Below, in pieces: positions 50,211 through 63,400 of a stretch of 64,000 nt of DNA. How positions within the stretch are numbered: the first letter of the stretch is position 1; every line of letters starts with the position of its first letter. This DNA is from Daphnia carinata (lineage: Eukaryota > Arthropoda > Branchiopoda > Diplostraca > Daphniidae): the NCBI RefSeq assembly GCF_022539665.2, contig NC_081332.1, positions 4,603,803 to 4,667,802 on the forward strand, in the 5' to 3' direction. A program made the translations under genes and the position numbers. Below the pieces are notes generated by a model. It saw only the letters and a program-made list of their open reading frames with translations. It was not told where the DNA came from and did not search any database.

Positions 50211-50238
<28 letters not shown>
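50211..50238. repeat. TA dinucleotide microsatellite, 14 units
   Basis: Fourteen uninterrupted TA units, the longest AT-alternating tract of the window. Confidence -1.
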
Positions 50239-50242
<4 letters not shown>

Positions 50243-52021
50243 AATTTTCAAATGTTAAGACATGAAAAAAAAAAGACACGGAAAAGATCAGGGGGACCGC
50301 CCCCTTTTTTTTCTATTCATAAACCGCCTGTTGCTGATGGTCGATGACAAATGAAGCTGCTCGTTTTCTATGTGGTACACAATTTAAAGAAAAAAAAAAA
50401 GAGCCACACAAACGGTTTATTTCGAAAAAAGATGAGGAAATCGGTCCTCGCGACACGCAAAAAGACGCAACGTCACGATTTTTTTTTCTAAAGAAATTCA
50501 AATTTTTCTTTCCTGTCCTATTCCTTTCTTTCTTTTCGACATGAGAAAAAGGGAGCCCATTAGCAGCTAATATCAAAACGAGCCATCCAGTCCCCCCCCC
50601 CATCCATTCGTAATATAGCAATAATAATGTTTCCAATGTGTCCCCCAGATGGTAGACGAACGACAAACTTTAAAATTCTTTTTTTTTTTCTTTAAACAAG
50701 AAAAAAAAAAAAAATAATAATAATTTTAAACGAAATATAAATATGAGATACAGGAAACGTACAGAAGAGTCCCCACCATTTTTCAAAGTCGAGGGACGAC
50801 TGCGCTAACGACAACGAGAAGTTCATATCGTTGAGTGAGGAACACAAACCGTCGCAGACGACGAATGCGAAAGTCCCTGCCGCGATAGGGAAAAGACACA
50901 TTTGACAGTCGAGGATTTCTTGGGGGGAGGGAAAAATTGTACAGAGGGTAAAGAAGAAGAAGAAAAACAAAAATAGGGAGAAATATATATATACATATAT
51001 ATATACAAGGATTAATGGGAATACAAGAGACAACAGTAGGACTGCTTGCCTGCCCTGACGACAAGAATAAATCGGCTTTGATTTTCTACGAGTCGTTTGG
51101 GGGATTCGAAACGAACACCAACTCGATTGCTTCTGCCCGCAAAAAACAAACAAAAAACAACTGTACGCGAAAAGATGAGATGCTCGATATCGACAAGGAA
51201 AGAAAGACAAAATTCTGTTCCATAACATGAGAAAAAAAAAAAAAATAGCAAATGTCATCAACTCTCTGCCCTCCCGTGTTCTAACAAATCGATGTAGTTA
51301 AAGATACACGGCGGTTGTTTTTTTTTTTTTGTTGACTTGTGTTTGTTATCATCTTCTTGTAGGACACGGACCAAGTTATCACCGATGTTTGAAGCGATTG
51401 CAAATAACGCCATTGTTAAAAAAAAAAAAAAAAAAAGGGCGAATACGTTCGATTGAATCAAGTGGAAGTCAATTTTCAATAAAGAAACACCGGAAGCTGG
51501 GGGGGGGGGACTGTACGGCCCTTATCAAACGAGATGACGTTACGAATTATTAACGACATTGTGAATTACAAGGAAGGCTGGACCGGATGAGAAGAAAAAA
51601 AAAAAAAAAGGATTTCCTTTAGAAAATGTGTGGATAAATATCACACCCTATGCGATGGAATGTCGGAATTATGTATTTAACAGAATTGGTTAGTAAATTC
51701 AAATCTCTCCCCTCTCTCTCTCTCTCTCTCCGATGAAAAGAGATCCCCCCCCCTCTTCATCGTTGAGGATGATGACAAATCGTCTTCCGACCGACGAGAG
51801 AAAGATCCGATCGCATGAATAAAAAAGAAATGAAAAAAAAAAAAAACGCCGGAAGGAACGTCCGTGAATTTCTCGTTTTTGAAAAGATGTGGTCGACCAA
51901 AAGAAGAGAGAAAGATACACCCAATATTACGTGTAACGAAGAACGTGGGAAATATCCAACAAAGATTGGCCGATTCATTTCTTTTTTCTTTTAGCCAGAC
52001 ACAAAAATACAGAAGCCCCCT

Positions 52022-52053
<32 letters not shown>

Positions 52054-52455
52054 GTTTTTACAGAGAGAAGAGACAACACCAAAAAGCTTGTCACGATCCG
52101 GCAATGGCGATAAGCTGTCGCACTACCGGTGATGGCCTTGTCTGCAACTCCGGCTGCCGTATCGTCGGCGGCGATCATTAATCAGTATTGACTAGATGAC
52201 TTGGCCCTTTTTTGTTATTTGGAAATTTTTTTTTTTTTTTTTGATTTTTGGGTCGTGAAAAGGTGTTGCGCAGAAGAGGGCGGTGCTACCGAGCAACAGA
52301 AAAAAAAAAAAAAGATAAAAGCGTGACACGACATATTTAGCGTCGCTCTTTTTTTTTTTTTTTTTAAATCACAAACGAGCCCTCCGGACAAATGTGACAC
52401 AAATTGAAGGTAAAGAAAATCATCGGTGAAAAGTTGTTACAAACACATCGAGGGG

Positions 52456-52456
<1 letters not shown>

Positions 52457-52488
<32 letters not shown>
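52457..52488. repeat. Mononucleotide run T32
   Basis: Thirty-two consecutive T on the plus strand. Confidence -1.
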
Positions 52489-54436
52489 CCTCGTTCCCAG
52501 ATGGAAATCGGATTTTCATCAATTTCATGAAAAACATTCGAACGTCGCCACGTTTTAAAAAGTTCGCCTATCTATTTGCTTTTTGGGGTTCCTTTCGGAC
52601 TATTATTATCCCGTCATTCAAACAAATCAACTGTTAGGCTAATGGCTTCCCTCCACCTTTCCATCTTTAAAAAAAAAAAAAATAAAAAAATGTGTATACG
52701 TTATCATTATGATTTCCCCTTTAAAAAAAAAAACCTCCCTTTTTTGTCTTGGTTAAATTGAAGAAAGCATTCGACCACATGTCAAAATGGTCGGTTTCAA
52801 AATCAGTTTTCAAAACGCTACAGGCTCCCAATATAATTCTATTTTCAAACGTTCTCCGATTGAAACGACCTCGATATCAATAAAAACGGCCACGACGCAT
52901 CGAACAGAATTCGAACATCATTCAAAAAAATATCGTTTCCCCCCCCCCCAAACTATCATTGAATATAAACAACAGTTGGATTATATATATAAAAAAAAAA
53001 AAAAAAAAAAGGATTGATCTGACTGCTTTCGTAATGCTAAACGATCATTTATTTCCTTTAACATTTACATCCTCGTTCCTTTTTTTTTTTTTCTCTTTCG
53101 TAACTGAAAAGACCCCACACGGTACTGCACACACGATTTTTCGAATTGTTGTTCCAGGTTAGTACCAATCCTATCCATTTTACGGTTCATCACCCTCCCC
53201 GAAGGAAAAAAAAAGCTGCTGGTGTCACATTATCCCAACATCTCGATTTTTTTTTTAAACTTGAAAAAATAAATAAAAAAAAAAAAAGAAACGTGTTACG
53301 TTCATCACGTCTCCGTTCTTTCGTTGTGTGGGTGTTCTTCCTCTTCAATTATACCTGCACAATTCTAGGACTGGTAAAGAAAAAAAAAAATCCCCACTGT
53401 GACGTCAAACTTTTTAACGGATATCCAACGTTTCATCTTCCTCTTCAGTTCGAAGCTTTGATCGATGGAATCGAATATTGATTAGCATATACGCGAGCAA
53501 AAAGGGAGATGATGATGAAAAAAAAAAAAGAGTTGCAATAAGTAGTTACAACTGATAATAATAATCATCATAAAAAAAAGGGGGGGGGGAATAACTGAAC
53601 GCCGATGGGCTTGGCTGAGCCTTTCAACACAAAACACAATCGGCACACAATTACAGGTATTCAATATGTTTTTTGTTTTCTTTTGTGATGAATGATCGGA
53701 ACGGGTGAAATCGATGACGGCCAAAAAGATCTTAACGTTAGACACAAGCTCTCGATCGTCCCTCCTACACACGGACGCACGCTGCGTGTATGTAATATTC
53801 TAATCACATCATCGACGAATGTTTTTTTTTTTTTTTTTTTTTCTTCAAATAAACCTGAGATTGTGGGGGAGGATTTTGTTTACCCGAAATCGACTCAAAA
53901 ACCGCACACGGTGAAACCTTTTCTTTTCTCGAAAAAAAATTCGTTTAAAAAAAAACCCGAGACCACCGGCTATGAACCGAATTATAAAAGAGATTCAATT
54001 TCATTCAAAACAAAAAAAAGAGACCTGGCATTAGAAAACACCTTTGAACGAATTATTACGTACCTTCCCAAAACAAAACAAAAAACGAATAGAAAAACAA
54101 AAGCCGTCACCACAACTGATAAAAGTTTAGTTTTTTTTTTAGTTTTTTTTAAATTCTAATAAAAAAAAAAAAAAAAAATAGAAGACTGGCATGGATGAAA
54201 TTCCATAGGCGACGTACAGTAGCTTCTCGTCTAACGATATGAGAAAACGTTGTGGCAAAAGGCAAAAAGAAAAAAAAAAGGTGGAGAAGGGGGAATGATA
54301 TGTCGCCAAGAGTCTCCGTTTTGTGATTCTCCTTCCGTCTCCCAATGGCATTTCTTGCGGGACGCGGAGGTGGCTGTCAACAAGACCGACATAGCCACCT
54401 AACATCTATTACTAATGATATACCTTCCTACCTCCC

Positions 54437-54465
<29 letters not shown>
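54437..54465. repeat. Mononucleotide run A29, followed by a short T run
   Basis: A29 followed by CC and then T9 within a few bases, giving a short A/T fold-back. Confidence -1.
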
Positions 54466-54470
<5 letters not shown>

Positions 54471-55567
54471 TTTTTTCAAATTTCCCTTTTAAAGCCGCCA
54501 TGATGTTAGTCCACACACAAGTGCCCCTCTCCTTTTTTTTTTTTTTTTAAATCATTTTGTTCTGAGCTTCTTCGGCGGTGAATGATTCAACGCCAACATG
54601 GAATGTCCCTTTTTTTTTTCTCTCAGAATTGTGAATGTCCCCCCTTTTTTTTATTTTTTTCCTGAACTACTTGAAACTTTTGGAACAAATGACCCGCCTA
54701 TACGATCAGCTGAAGATTTTCCAATGATTACACACTCGCTTGTGTTTTTTTCTTTCTTAACACAAAGACAAGAGATTTTTTCCCAAGCGTTCATCATTTA
54801 AAAAAAGAAAAAGAAAAGGGAAAGATGGGTGGTGATTAAGGTATACGGTGTTATCTAATCTGTTGTTGTTTATTTTGGCCCCTCCAAACATTTCGTTTGT
54901 ATGTGAAAGGTAATTCGATCGCCAATCTTTTTGTCTACGTGTCCGTGTGAAATACAAATCGGTTTCTTTTATTTATTTATTATTTTTTTTTTCGCTGGCA
55001 GACTTTCTTTTCATTCCTGCCCCCTTTGACAAGAAAAAAAAAAAAAAAAAACAACAACAAGAAACCGTCATTCCAGTAGGACGACGCCTACAATGACGGA
55101 GTAAGAAAACACGAAAAGATGTGGTCGTATAAAAGAAAGACAGCGGAGGGGCTACCGTGTTCAGCACTTTTTTTTTTTTTTCTTTCTCCCTCCGATGTTA
55201 GACACTTTATATTCAGAATAAGACAAACGCTATTTGATGACCAAACTGAACAGGAAGCTTCGGAGAAAGTTACGCAACACGTTTGAAAAAAAAAACAAAC
55301 AAAAGAAAACAAAAAAAAAATATATAGACACATATCCTTTACGTTCCTACGACATTTAAAAAACATTTCTATACGTATAGCTGCTGCCCCCAAAGAGTTT
55401 GTCGTCGAAGGGAAGAGCGGAGGAACTGTCCGGCTGGTGTATGTGTACCATAAGACAAATCGAAGATTACACACAGAGATAAATACGCCAGACAAGAAGA
55501 AGAAGAAGAAGTCTTGTCGGTCGTATATATTCCGGTAGCATACTTTGAATACCGATCTCTGGTCGAG

Positions 55568-55663
55568 AAAAAAAAAAAAAAAAAAGGGACTTTCATGCCT
55601 GGGATTTGACCAAAACTAATCCTTAAAGGATGGCCCACCTTCCAACTGGATATTGGCCCATCC
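55568..55663 (-). repeat. tRNA-like element, probable SINE or tRNA pseudogene
   Basis: On the minus strand AATATCCAGTTGGA at 55641-55654 resembles an A-box, and GGTCAAATCCC at 55601-55611 resembles a B-box (GGTTCNANNCC). The spacing of about 43 nt is typical of tRNA-derived promoters. Between them ATCC-TTTAA-GGAT can form a small stem-loop where an anticodon arm would be. A 7-nt loop with G-U-containing stem sits at the B-box like a T-arm. About 15 nt after the B-box is T18 on the minus strand (A18 on plus, 55568-55585), a possible Pol III terminator. No clear acceptor stem, so not a normal tRNA. The best candidate mobile-element remnant in the window. Confidence -1.
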
Positions 55664-56512
55664 ATTTCGTGGCTATGTTTGACGTTGTTACGCGTCTTCT
55701 AAAACAACTGGGATTTTCTTTTTTTTAAGTGGTCATTTCGGGGGGGGGGGGACCAAAGTTTTCTTGGATCTTAATCGCGAGACGGAGAACAAGGGAACAA
55801 AAAAAAATAAAATATATAACTACTAATACTATTATCAAATCAAACTATCGAAATACCAACGCGCCATGCAAACAAAAATCGTGAAAAAGAAAACAAGCAG
55901 AATGGAATTTGTTTTGTTTTTTCTATCCCCCCTCACGACATGAGAAGAAAAGAGAATAACAAACAAATCGATTGTTTAGAACCACATCTTCACCTCATCA
56001 AACATTAAACGAAAAAACAAAAATGGCCTATTGAAAAACATAAATGTTCTCCCTTCCTTTTTTTTTTTCAAATTAATGTTTTTCTTTAAAAAAAAATAAA
56101 AATAAATAAAAAGAGAGAAAAAGAATAGAGAATAATCATCATCTTGCCTTCGGACCTCGACCAAATCATAATTACAGATGGCCTTTGACATTTGGTGAGA
56201 CCGGCGCGTAAAGAAAGAGAAGAGGAAAACGATCATAAATTGAGAGGTCCCTTGATTATCCGGCGAATCATCAACAACAACAACAACAGAGTTAGTTAAA
56301 AAAAAGAAAAAGAAAAGAAAAAAAAAGACCATCCAAAAAGAGAGAGAGACCTGAACTAATAAAGAACGAAGTCAAATTAACAGTAGCCTCCCCCTACCGT
56401 TCTGATAATAATCACCATCATTCCATCTCTGTAAAAATACGTCTATACTGGCTCCTGGCGAAAAAAAAAAAAAAGAAAGAACCGAACGAAAACGTACATA
56501 AAATATAAGAAA

Positions 56513-56720
56513 CACACACACACACACACACACAGAAAAAGGGGAAGGGGACTCGCATGTATAATACAACCCCCTTCCTCACCGTCCAGTCGCAAAGGTT
56601 AATTATCTCTGCAGGGTACATCAATTTCATTAGCCGGGGACTTTTCTTCTATTGAAGCTGAGCTCGCCTATGTACCTCGTCCCTATAAACTCATTCACAC
56701 ACACACACACACACACACAC
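56513..56720. repeat. Pair of CA microsatellites
   Basis: CA tracts at 56513-56534 and 56696-56720 on the plus strand, separated by about 160 bp of non-repetitive sequence. Confidence -1.
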
Positions 56721-57429
56721 TCGTTCCACTGGTCTTTCCGTCGCCTTCCCTCCCCTGCTGGGCTTCTCTTAGCCTTTTCCACCAAAAATTTCGACACGGA
56801 CAACACACACACACACAAAAAAAAATTCATCACGATTACCAAATAACAATTTATTTGTATATTACAGCTATTGTCTAGCTATATGGTCTTTTTTTTTTTT
56901 TTTTTTTTTCTTTTCGTTGTTCTTGTTTTATCCTACCACATTTTGAAAAATGTTAAAGGACTTGACGATCGGATTTTATTAAAAAAGAAAGAGAGAGAGA
57001 ATATATGCATAATAAAAATGAATGGACACACTACGCGTTGTTTGCTCCTGCTTCTTTTCCCAGTTCTCGTAGCTCCCGCAGGCGCATCAGAGATGCATAA
57101 CTTGGTAAATAGCCGCTGTTAAAATCTGAAAGGGCAGCAGCAGCAGCAGCAACAGAGAAAGAAAAAGAAACGATCGCCATAAAATTCGCCCTCAATCTTT
57201 GGAATTCATCTGCTGCTGTTGCCGCCACTGCCTTTCTCTACCCCAATCGTTATTTCTTTCTTTTTCTTTTTTTTTTCAGTGCGTTATCTTTTCGTTCGTG
57301 TGTGTGTCATTGATATTATTATCCCTCTCTCTCTCTCTCTCTTTTTTTTTCAAACAGTGTGTGTCCCCCTTCGTGGTTTATAATGCACCAGGTACTGGTA
57401 GCACAAAGATGAAGAACCAACAAAAAAAA

Positions 57430-57443
57430 GGGAGGGCCCTCCC
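57430..57443. promoter_or_regulatory. Palindrome GGGAGGGCCCTCCC, copy 3
   Basis: A perfect 14-bp palindrome containing the shared 12-mer GGAGGGCCCTCC (57431-57442). Its flanks differ from copies 1 and 2. Confidence -1.
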
Positions 57444-57476
57444 GCGGCTTTTCGTGACGGAGACAAAGTCGCGCCC

Positions 57477-57510
<34 letters not shown>

Positions 57511-60227
57511 CCTATGGCTTCTCTCTTTTTTCTGAAAAATCTGAATTGATAAATACAAATAAATTAAAAAGGATTAAACCGGACGAAGGGGAAAAAAAAA
57601 AAAATCTGGGGAATGACAGGCGACGCGCATTCGGCCGTGCGTGATATACGAACAAAAGAGGAGCGCGCGCCGCCACTGTCCGTGAAGCATAAATTATCGA
57701 TAGATGAGTATCGGTCACACACACACACAAAAAAAGAGGAGTATGGGGAGGGAAAAAGACAACCTTCTCATAAGAAAAGGAAGCTGCTACCAGCAAAAAT
57801 AAAAAAAAGGAAAAGGTCACGAGAAAAAAAAAGATGAAAATCCGATTGGAACTGGACACAAGGGCAAAGTCCAGCGGGGGGTATGAAGGTACAGCCATTT
57901 TTTCGAACAGGAGGGATATCTTGGCCAGCATGTCAGCATTCGACCACACAGAAAACGAAACGCAAACGGCCAGCTAAAAAAAAAAAAAAAAATGCCCTTT
58001 TGTCTTTTATTTTTTTTTTCATGAGTGGGCCAGCAAAAGTTGGTCATCAATAACAATTGCATCTTGATCTCATCACAACCGACTGTGTCCAACGAATAAA
58101 AAAAAAAAAAGAAAGAACCTTTTCTTCAAATACCTAATCAATTACACCACATTGTGTTTCTCAGTCACACACACAGTTCGTCCTTTATTTTTTCTTCTTA
58201 AATTACAGATTTTTTTTTTTTTTTTACCCTCTGAATAGGTTTTACCTTTCTTTTTTATATATATATATATATGATGGATATCGTCGATGCCTATCGTCTC
58301 GCCAGGAAACATTTTTCGACTATTAAAGCAAGAAAAAGATTTCCTTCAATTCTTCCAGTTTGAAGATTTTTTTTTTTGTACTTTGATTTCTTTCCTTTTT
58401 TTTTTTTCAGTTCGTGTCCTTTTTTTTTTCCCTACAGCCGACCATTTGAATCGTTATTTTTATTATGATATTTTCTCCAAAAAAAAAAAAAAAAAAAAAA
58501 AGGCCGTGAATTTCTCATCCGTCGAGTGTCCGGGACGCGGTTTTTTTTTTTTGTGTGTGTGACGGACATTGAATTATAGGCGAATGCGATGTATAAACGA
58601 CGCTCCACAAGCTTATAAAGAGGCAAAGAAAAAAGAAGAAGCTTTAAGACGAGGATATAAGCTTCCAACACACACAAAAATAGGAGGATGAGCAAAAGAG
58701 AGAGGGGAACGGAGGAAAAAAAAAAAAAAAAAAAAGAGTCCAGTGAACCACCAACTTTGTTGGGGCGTTCAAACCTCCTGCTGGGCAAAACTTTTTTTTT
58801 CTTTTTATTATGTGTTCTTGTACCTTATTCCTTTTGCTACTTCATCTCCTTCAATTTTTTTTTCATTCAAAAATGGAGGGGAAAAAAATCGAATTTTTCA
58901 TATTTTTTTTTTGAAAAAAAAAATCAAACAAGGAGCGAAAGATCATCATCATCGCAGTAGTTCGTGAAAGTATAAGCCAACATTGATATTCAATGTCTAC
59001 AAAAAACGAGAGGGGGGGGGGCTTGAAAGATTTGGTTGCCATCGGATTTAACGAAAAAAAAAAAAAGAAACCCAGACGCCAATGAATAGGAACACACGTC
59101 TACACACCTGCGTAACACTATACAGGTGCGGCCAGACCAATCAAAGATGTTACACCGGTAGCTCCACACATGGGACTCGCATTTTTTTAAGGTCACCACA
59201 GAAGCTCCTTGCATTCGAATTCTAAAGTTCGAACCCACGTACACGCATTTCTTTCTGATCTTTCTATATTTAGAGAGATTTTTAAATGGGCCCCGCAGGG
59301 CCTTGTCAACTGATTTCAATGGTTAAAGAAAAGCTTGCAGAGCTCCCCCCTCCATCTTTTTTAGCTATCGCCTAGCACGAAATGCATCTTTCCCGAAACG
59401 CACAGATCCCGCAAAAGGCGAAAGAGAGAGACGGTCACGTCCAGTTTGTGTCCCAATAACGGACAATCGAGCGAAGGAGGAGCTGCCCACCCAGCAAAAA
59501 AAAAAAAAAATACACAAGAGACGAGTGAATAAGAGAATCTTGATTGGGGACGAGCTATTGAGAGGTGAGAAGAAGAATCTCTTTTGAATTTGAAAATAGA
59601 AAGAAAAAAAAAAAGGCAATTGATCTCTCTCTCCCTTCTTGGCATTTCTCAATCCTTTTGACACACACACACAAATATCTATTTCGTTTTTGAAAATAGC
59701 TGCTGTATAAGGACACCTGTATTTTACTTGTCCACGTTTTTTTTTAAAGAGAAAAAAAAAATACATCTAAATAAACATCGATGCGTAGTAGTATAATATG
59801 AATAATAAAAATAGAGAATCCCTCGGATCAAAAGAAAAAGTCCTTTTTTTACATCGACCTTTTTTTTTTTCTTTTTAAATAATAAATATTAAAAAAAAAA
59901 AAAAGGAGGGCCATTGACGAGTTTCGCTGTTGTCCGAACATTGAAATGCACGCAGCATAAATCTCAGTCGCGGGAGAAAGATCTGACTTTTTTTTTTTTG
60001 TGGGACAGCACAAAACGATAAAATGTGGCGGTAGATTTTTTTTTTCTTCTTCTTCTTAAGGGGGTGGGTTTATAATAAGAAAAAAAAAAAGGCAGCCGGT
60101 TAGTAGCAACGAACCTACCGTCATCATCATCACGGCTATTTTACTATACAAAAAAAAAAACGTTTGATACGCCAAAAAAAAAGAAGCTTGGGCGACCCTT
60201 TTTGATGGCACTAATCTCTTGAATTTC

Positions 60228-60228
<1 letters not shown>

Positions 60229-60264
<36 letters not shown>
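60229..60264. repeat. Mononucleotide run T36
   Basis: Thirty-six consecutive T, second longest of the window. Confidence -1.
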
Positions 60265-60268
<4 letters not shown>

Positions 60269-60445
60269 GAAGAAAAATCGTTTTTCTTCTTCATCCCCGG
60301 TCGTTCGTGATACATCACCTGCGTGAACGTGTACAAACCCTATCTATCTTTTCTCTCTTCTCCTTTTAGCGAAAACATGTACACACAAATATCAAGAGCC
60401 AATCACACATTTTTTAAGATTTTTTTTTTTTTCTGACCATTTTAA

Positions 60446-60470
60446 CCCCCCCCCCCCCCCCCCCCCCCCC
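60446..60470. repeat. Mononucleotide run C25
   Basis: Twenty-five consecutive C on the plus strand (G25 in a minus-strand transcript), the longest C or G run of the window. On the G strand it could form a G-quadruplex. Confidence -1.
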
Positions 60471-63400
60471 AGTAGAAAAAGGTTTCCTGGTCACTTTGGA
60501 ACGAAAAGAAAATGATTTCAATGGCCGTCGTGAATGATGGAAGCTGAGAAAAAAAGGACAGCAGCAGACGGGGGCCAAGAAAAGAAAAAAAAAACACATA
60601 AACTTTGGGTTTATGCATTGATGTGATATTCAAAACAGAGAAGCGTCCAACACACACACACACCTTTTTGGCAAAGTTCCCATTATTCTTCCGATTTCTA
60701 TCAGACGCTTTCACACACACACACACACACGTGTTTGTATAGTACATTGAAATCAAAGCCAAAAGGCATGACTCGATCATCCAAATCGATTGTAATCATC
60801 ATACCGATTCAAAACGATCCATCTTATTATTTTTCAACTTCCAACGATGAGCATTTTGAAATCAAATCCCCCCAAAACAAAAAAACGAGACTTTGGTGAA
60901 GCCCCAATAGTTCTTCCCACAAACTCATATAACAACGTAGGGAAAAAAAGAAAACCTTCTACACACACACACACACATGTGGTTTGAGTTGTTGCATTCT
61001 TTCTCATCCGGGTAACATGATCGACCTTTTACACGTACAGTACGCATTTTTTTTTTGCCTATTTCTTCCTTATTAAAACACACACTTTAAAACAAAAAAA
61101 AAATTAAGGAAAGATGAAAAAAAAAAAAAACTAAAGAACTTGTTGACTCTAGTTGACCCCCACGTCTTTGACAGACGTGAACAAGACGTTACAGATTCCC
61201 TCTTTAAAAAGTGTGTGTTTTAACGCGGATTAGATGAACACACACTTAACTACGTAGATCATTTGAAGCTGGGTAAAAAAAAGAAAATTCTTTTCAAAAA
61301 AAAAAAAAAAAGATCGGATTGCATTTACAACGAAAATCGGGGCGGTGCGTCTGACGAATTCAAATTTTTTTTCTTTCTTGTTTAGTTTCTCACTCAAAAA
61401 ATGCTCCCCTTAAAAAAAAAAAAAAAGAACGTTTCCTCTTCACTCCCCCCTCCACAACCCTCAAGAAAGAAAAAAAATGTACAGTTGAGTTTGTGACATT
61501 TGTCGGAACTGTTCGAAGATGTCAACTTCAAACTTGGTTCTAGACAACACACACAAAAAAAACGTCATAGACTCAACAAATGTAATAATAGGCAACAGTT
61601 GGGTTCACCGTGGGGGTCACAGAAAACGCAAAGAAATCCCAAAAAAAAAAAAAAAAAATCAAGATGAAAATGACTACCTTTCACAGTGTAGCATGTTACG
61701 TGTTTGCATGGACAAGTTAAGAATATCCTCTTTCTACAACAGAAATAAAAGGTGTGTATGTATTGGTTGGCTCTTTTTCTCTCTCAAAAAAAAAAGAAAA
61801 GAAAGTTCGGTGATTGACACGGCGGTTGACATTGATGGAAAACGGGCAGGTATTACTTTACTTTCCCATTTTCTTGTGGCCCCTCGTATTTTAAAAAACC
61901 ATTTTCTTGACGTCACTGAAAATCCCCAGCAGACAACAATGGGCTGCGATTGGGGGCGCAGGTTGAATGACAAGACGGAATCGAAACGCGTAATATAAAT
62001 ATCAGGAAAATGAGGAGTTTGCTGCTACTGCCACTTGTTAAATGTAAAATCCAATCTGCGAGTATTGTGTGACCGCATGAATATAAGAGATGAAAAGAAA
62101 AATATATATACGCGTTTCGATTTGACCGAGCGTACGCGAGACGTGTGTATCCTTTTTCTACAGTATTTGATCGCCCGTCAGGGACTTCCCCCTTTCATTT
62201 CCTTCGTTTCAGATTATGTTTCTCTCTTCTCGCAACGAGCCAAATCCAATCGATGAGCTGGATGACTGGCCACACTTGCACGTTTGAACGAACGCATAGA
62301 AATGAGATAACCAAAAGAGAAATGGCTATTTCAAATCTATTGTAATAATAATAACAAAAAAACAAAACAAAAAAAAAATACTTTGTTTTACGTCGGCTTC
62401 CTTTCTATTCATGTTTCGGTACTAGTTTAAAACGTCGGCTCCTTGCGACCTGTCCAGTTTCGGTGCGTCCGTGCGAGAGCCCCCAAAAGAGTCCCACACA
62501 CATACGCAGGGGTTCCCAAAAGGCCACTTTAAGTGCTGGCCACACGCTCAATCGCCCGCGTGAACGACACCCGCCTTACCTGGTCCCGACAGTCGTACAC
62601 ACACACACACACGAGAAAAGCAGACAAGTCAGACCGCCATCGAAGCCGCGACAAATAAAATTAAAAAAAAACCTCCCCGAAACAACGACACTGGAACAGA
62701 AAAAAAAAACAACCCTCCATGTACGCGGAACTAAAAGAAACCCCTCAAAGAAAAATTCATCCCCATTTTTTTTAGAATAAAAATAGAAAAATCTAAGACG
62801 TACGTTCAAGCACGCGTGAATTTTAAATAAAAATTTTCCCGATGAAAATCGACGTGTACCTGTACGTTCTTTCTATAAATTTCTCTTTCACGCCCGAAAC
62901 GACTCGAAGGATTTATAGAAACGAAGAAGAAAAACCATCGACATTGACATTCCCCGACGAATTACAAGCTTGGCTGATCGTTTTGACTCTTCTTCCTCCC
63001 CTATTTCATGTTTTCTTTTTTGATTCCCTTTCCCCCCAGTTTTGTGTGTGTGTACGATGAACGTTTATCAAAAGAGCGCGGCGGATGAACACCACACAAA
63101 CAGCAAATCATGTCCACTCAAAAATGACATTTCAAAGAAAGCTCAGAAATCAATTCGAAAGTTCTCACGCAAAATCGAACGTCAATCGGATTTATTTAAA
63201 GAAAGAAAAAAAAAAAACTTGGATGATATCAACTTTGATGTAATTTGAATACATTTTATAGAATCCCCTCCTCCCACGTTCAAGTTTCGAGAGTTCTTCC
63301 CTCTTCATCATATACGCCCCCTAGAAAAAGCTAGACCTATCCCCCCACCCCGCCCGTTGATTCGCACGAACTGGTTTTTGATTAATTAGACCCTCGTGAA

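Larger units (their letters stand above)
49611..55567 (-). other. Upstream intron, part 5: no gene seen
   Basis: Contains the TA repeat at 50211-50238, G11 at 51499-51509, A28 at 52025-52052, T32 at 52457-52488, T22 around 53821-53842, A29 at 54437-54465, G10 at 53580-53589 and TGACGTCA at 53400-53407. No exon or RNA gene supported. Confidence -1.
55664..60228 (-). other. Upstream intron, part 6: no gene seen
   Basis: Contains G12 at 55740-55751, CA tracts at 56513-56534 and 56696-56720, palindrome GGGAGGGCCCTCCC at 57430-57443, A25 at 57486-57510, TATCGATA at 57695-57702 and G10 at 59012-59021. A GGTTCGAAC stretch near 59229-59237 on the minus strand resembles a B-box but has no A-box partner. 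Confidence -1.

Noticed and set aside
36114-51951. CGTGGGAA (Su(H)-type) sites at 36114, 39662 and 51944 as a Notch-response cluster
   Set aside because: Three copies on two strands is close to the chance expectation of about two, and they are far apart. Only the one at 39662 is kept, because of its neighbours.
59215-59245. B-box-like GGTTCGAAC as a tRNA gene
   Set aside because: No A-box at the right distance and no pairing acceptor stem.
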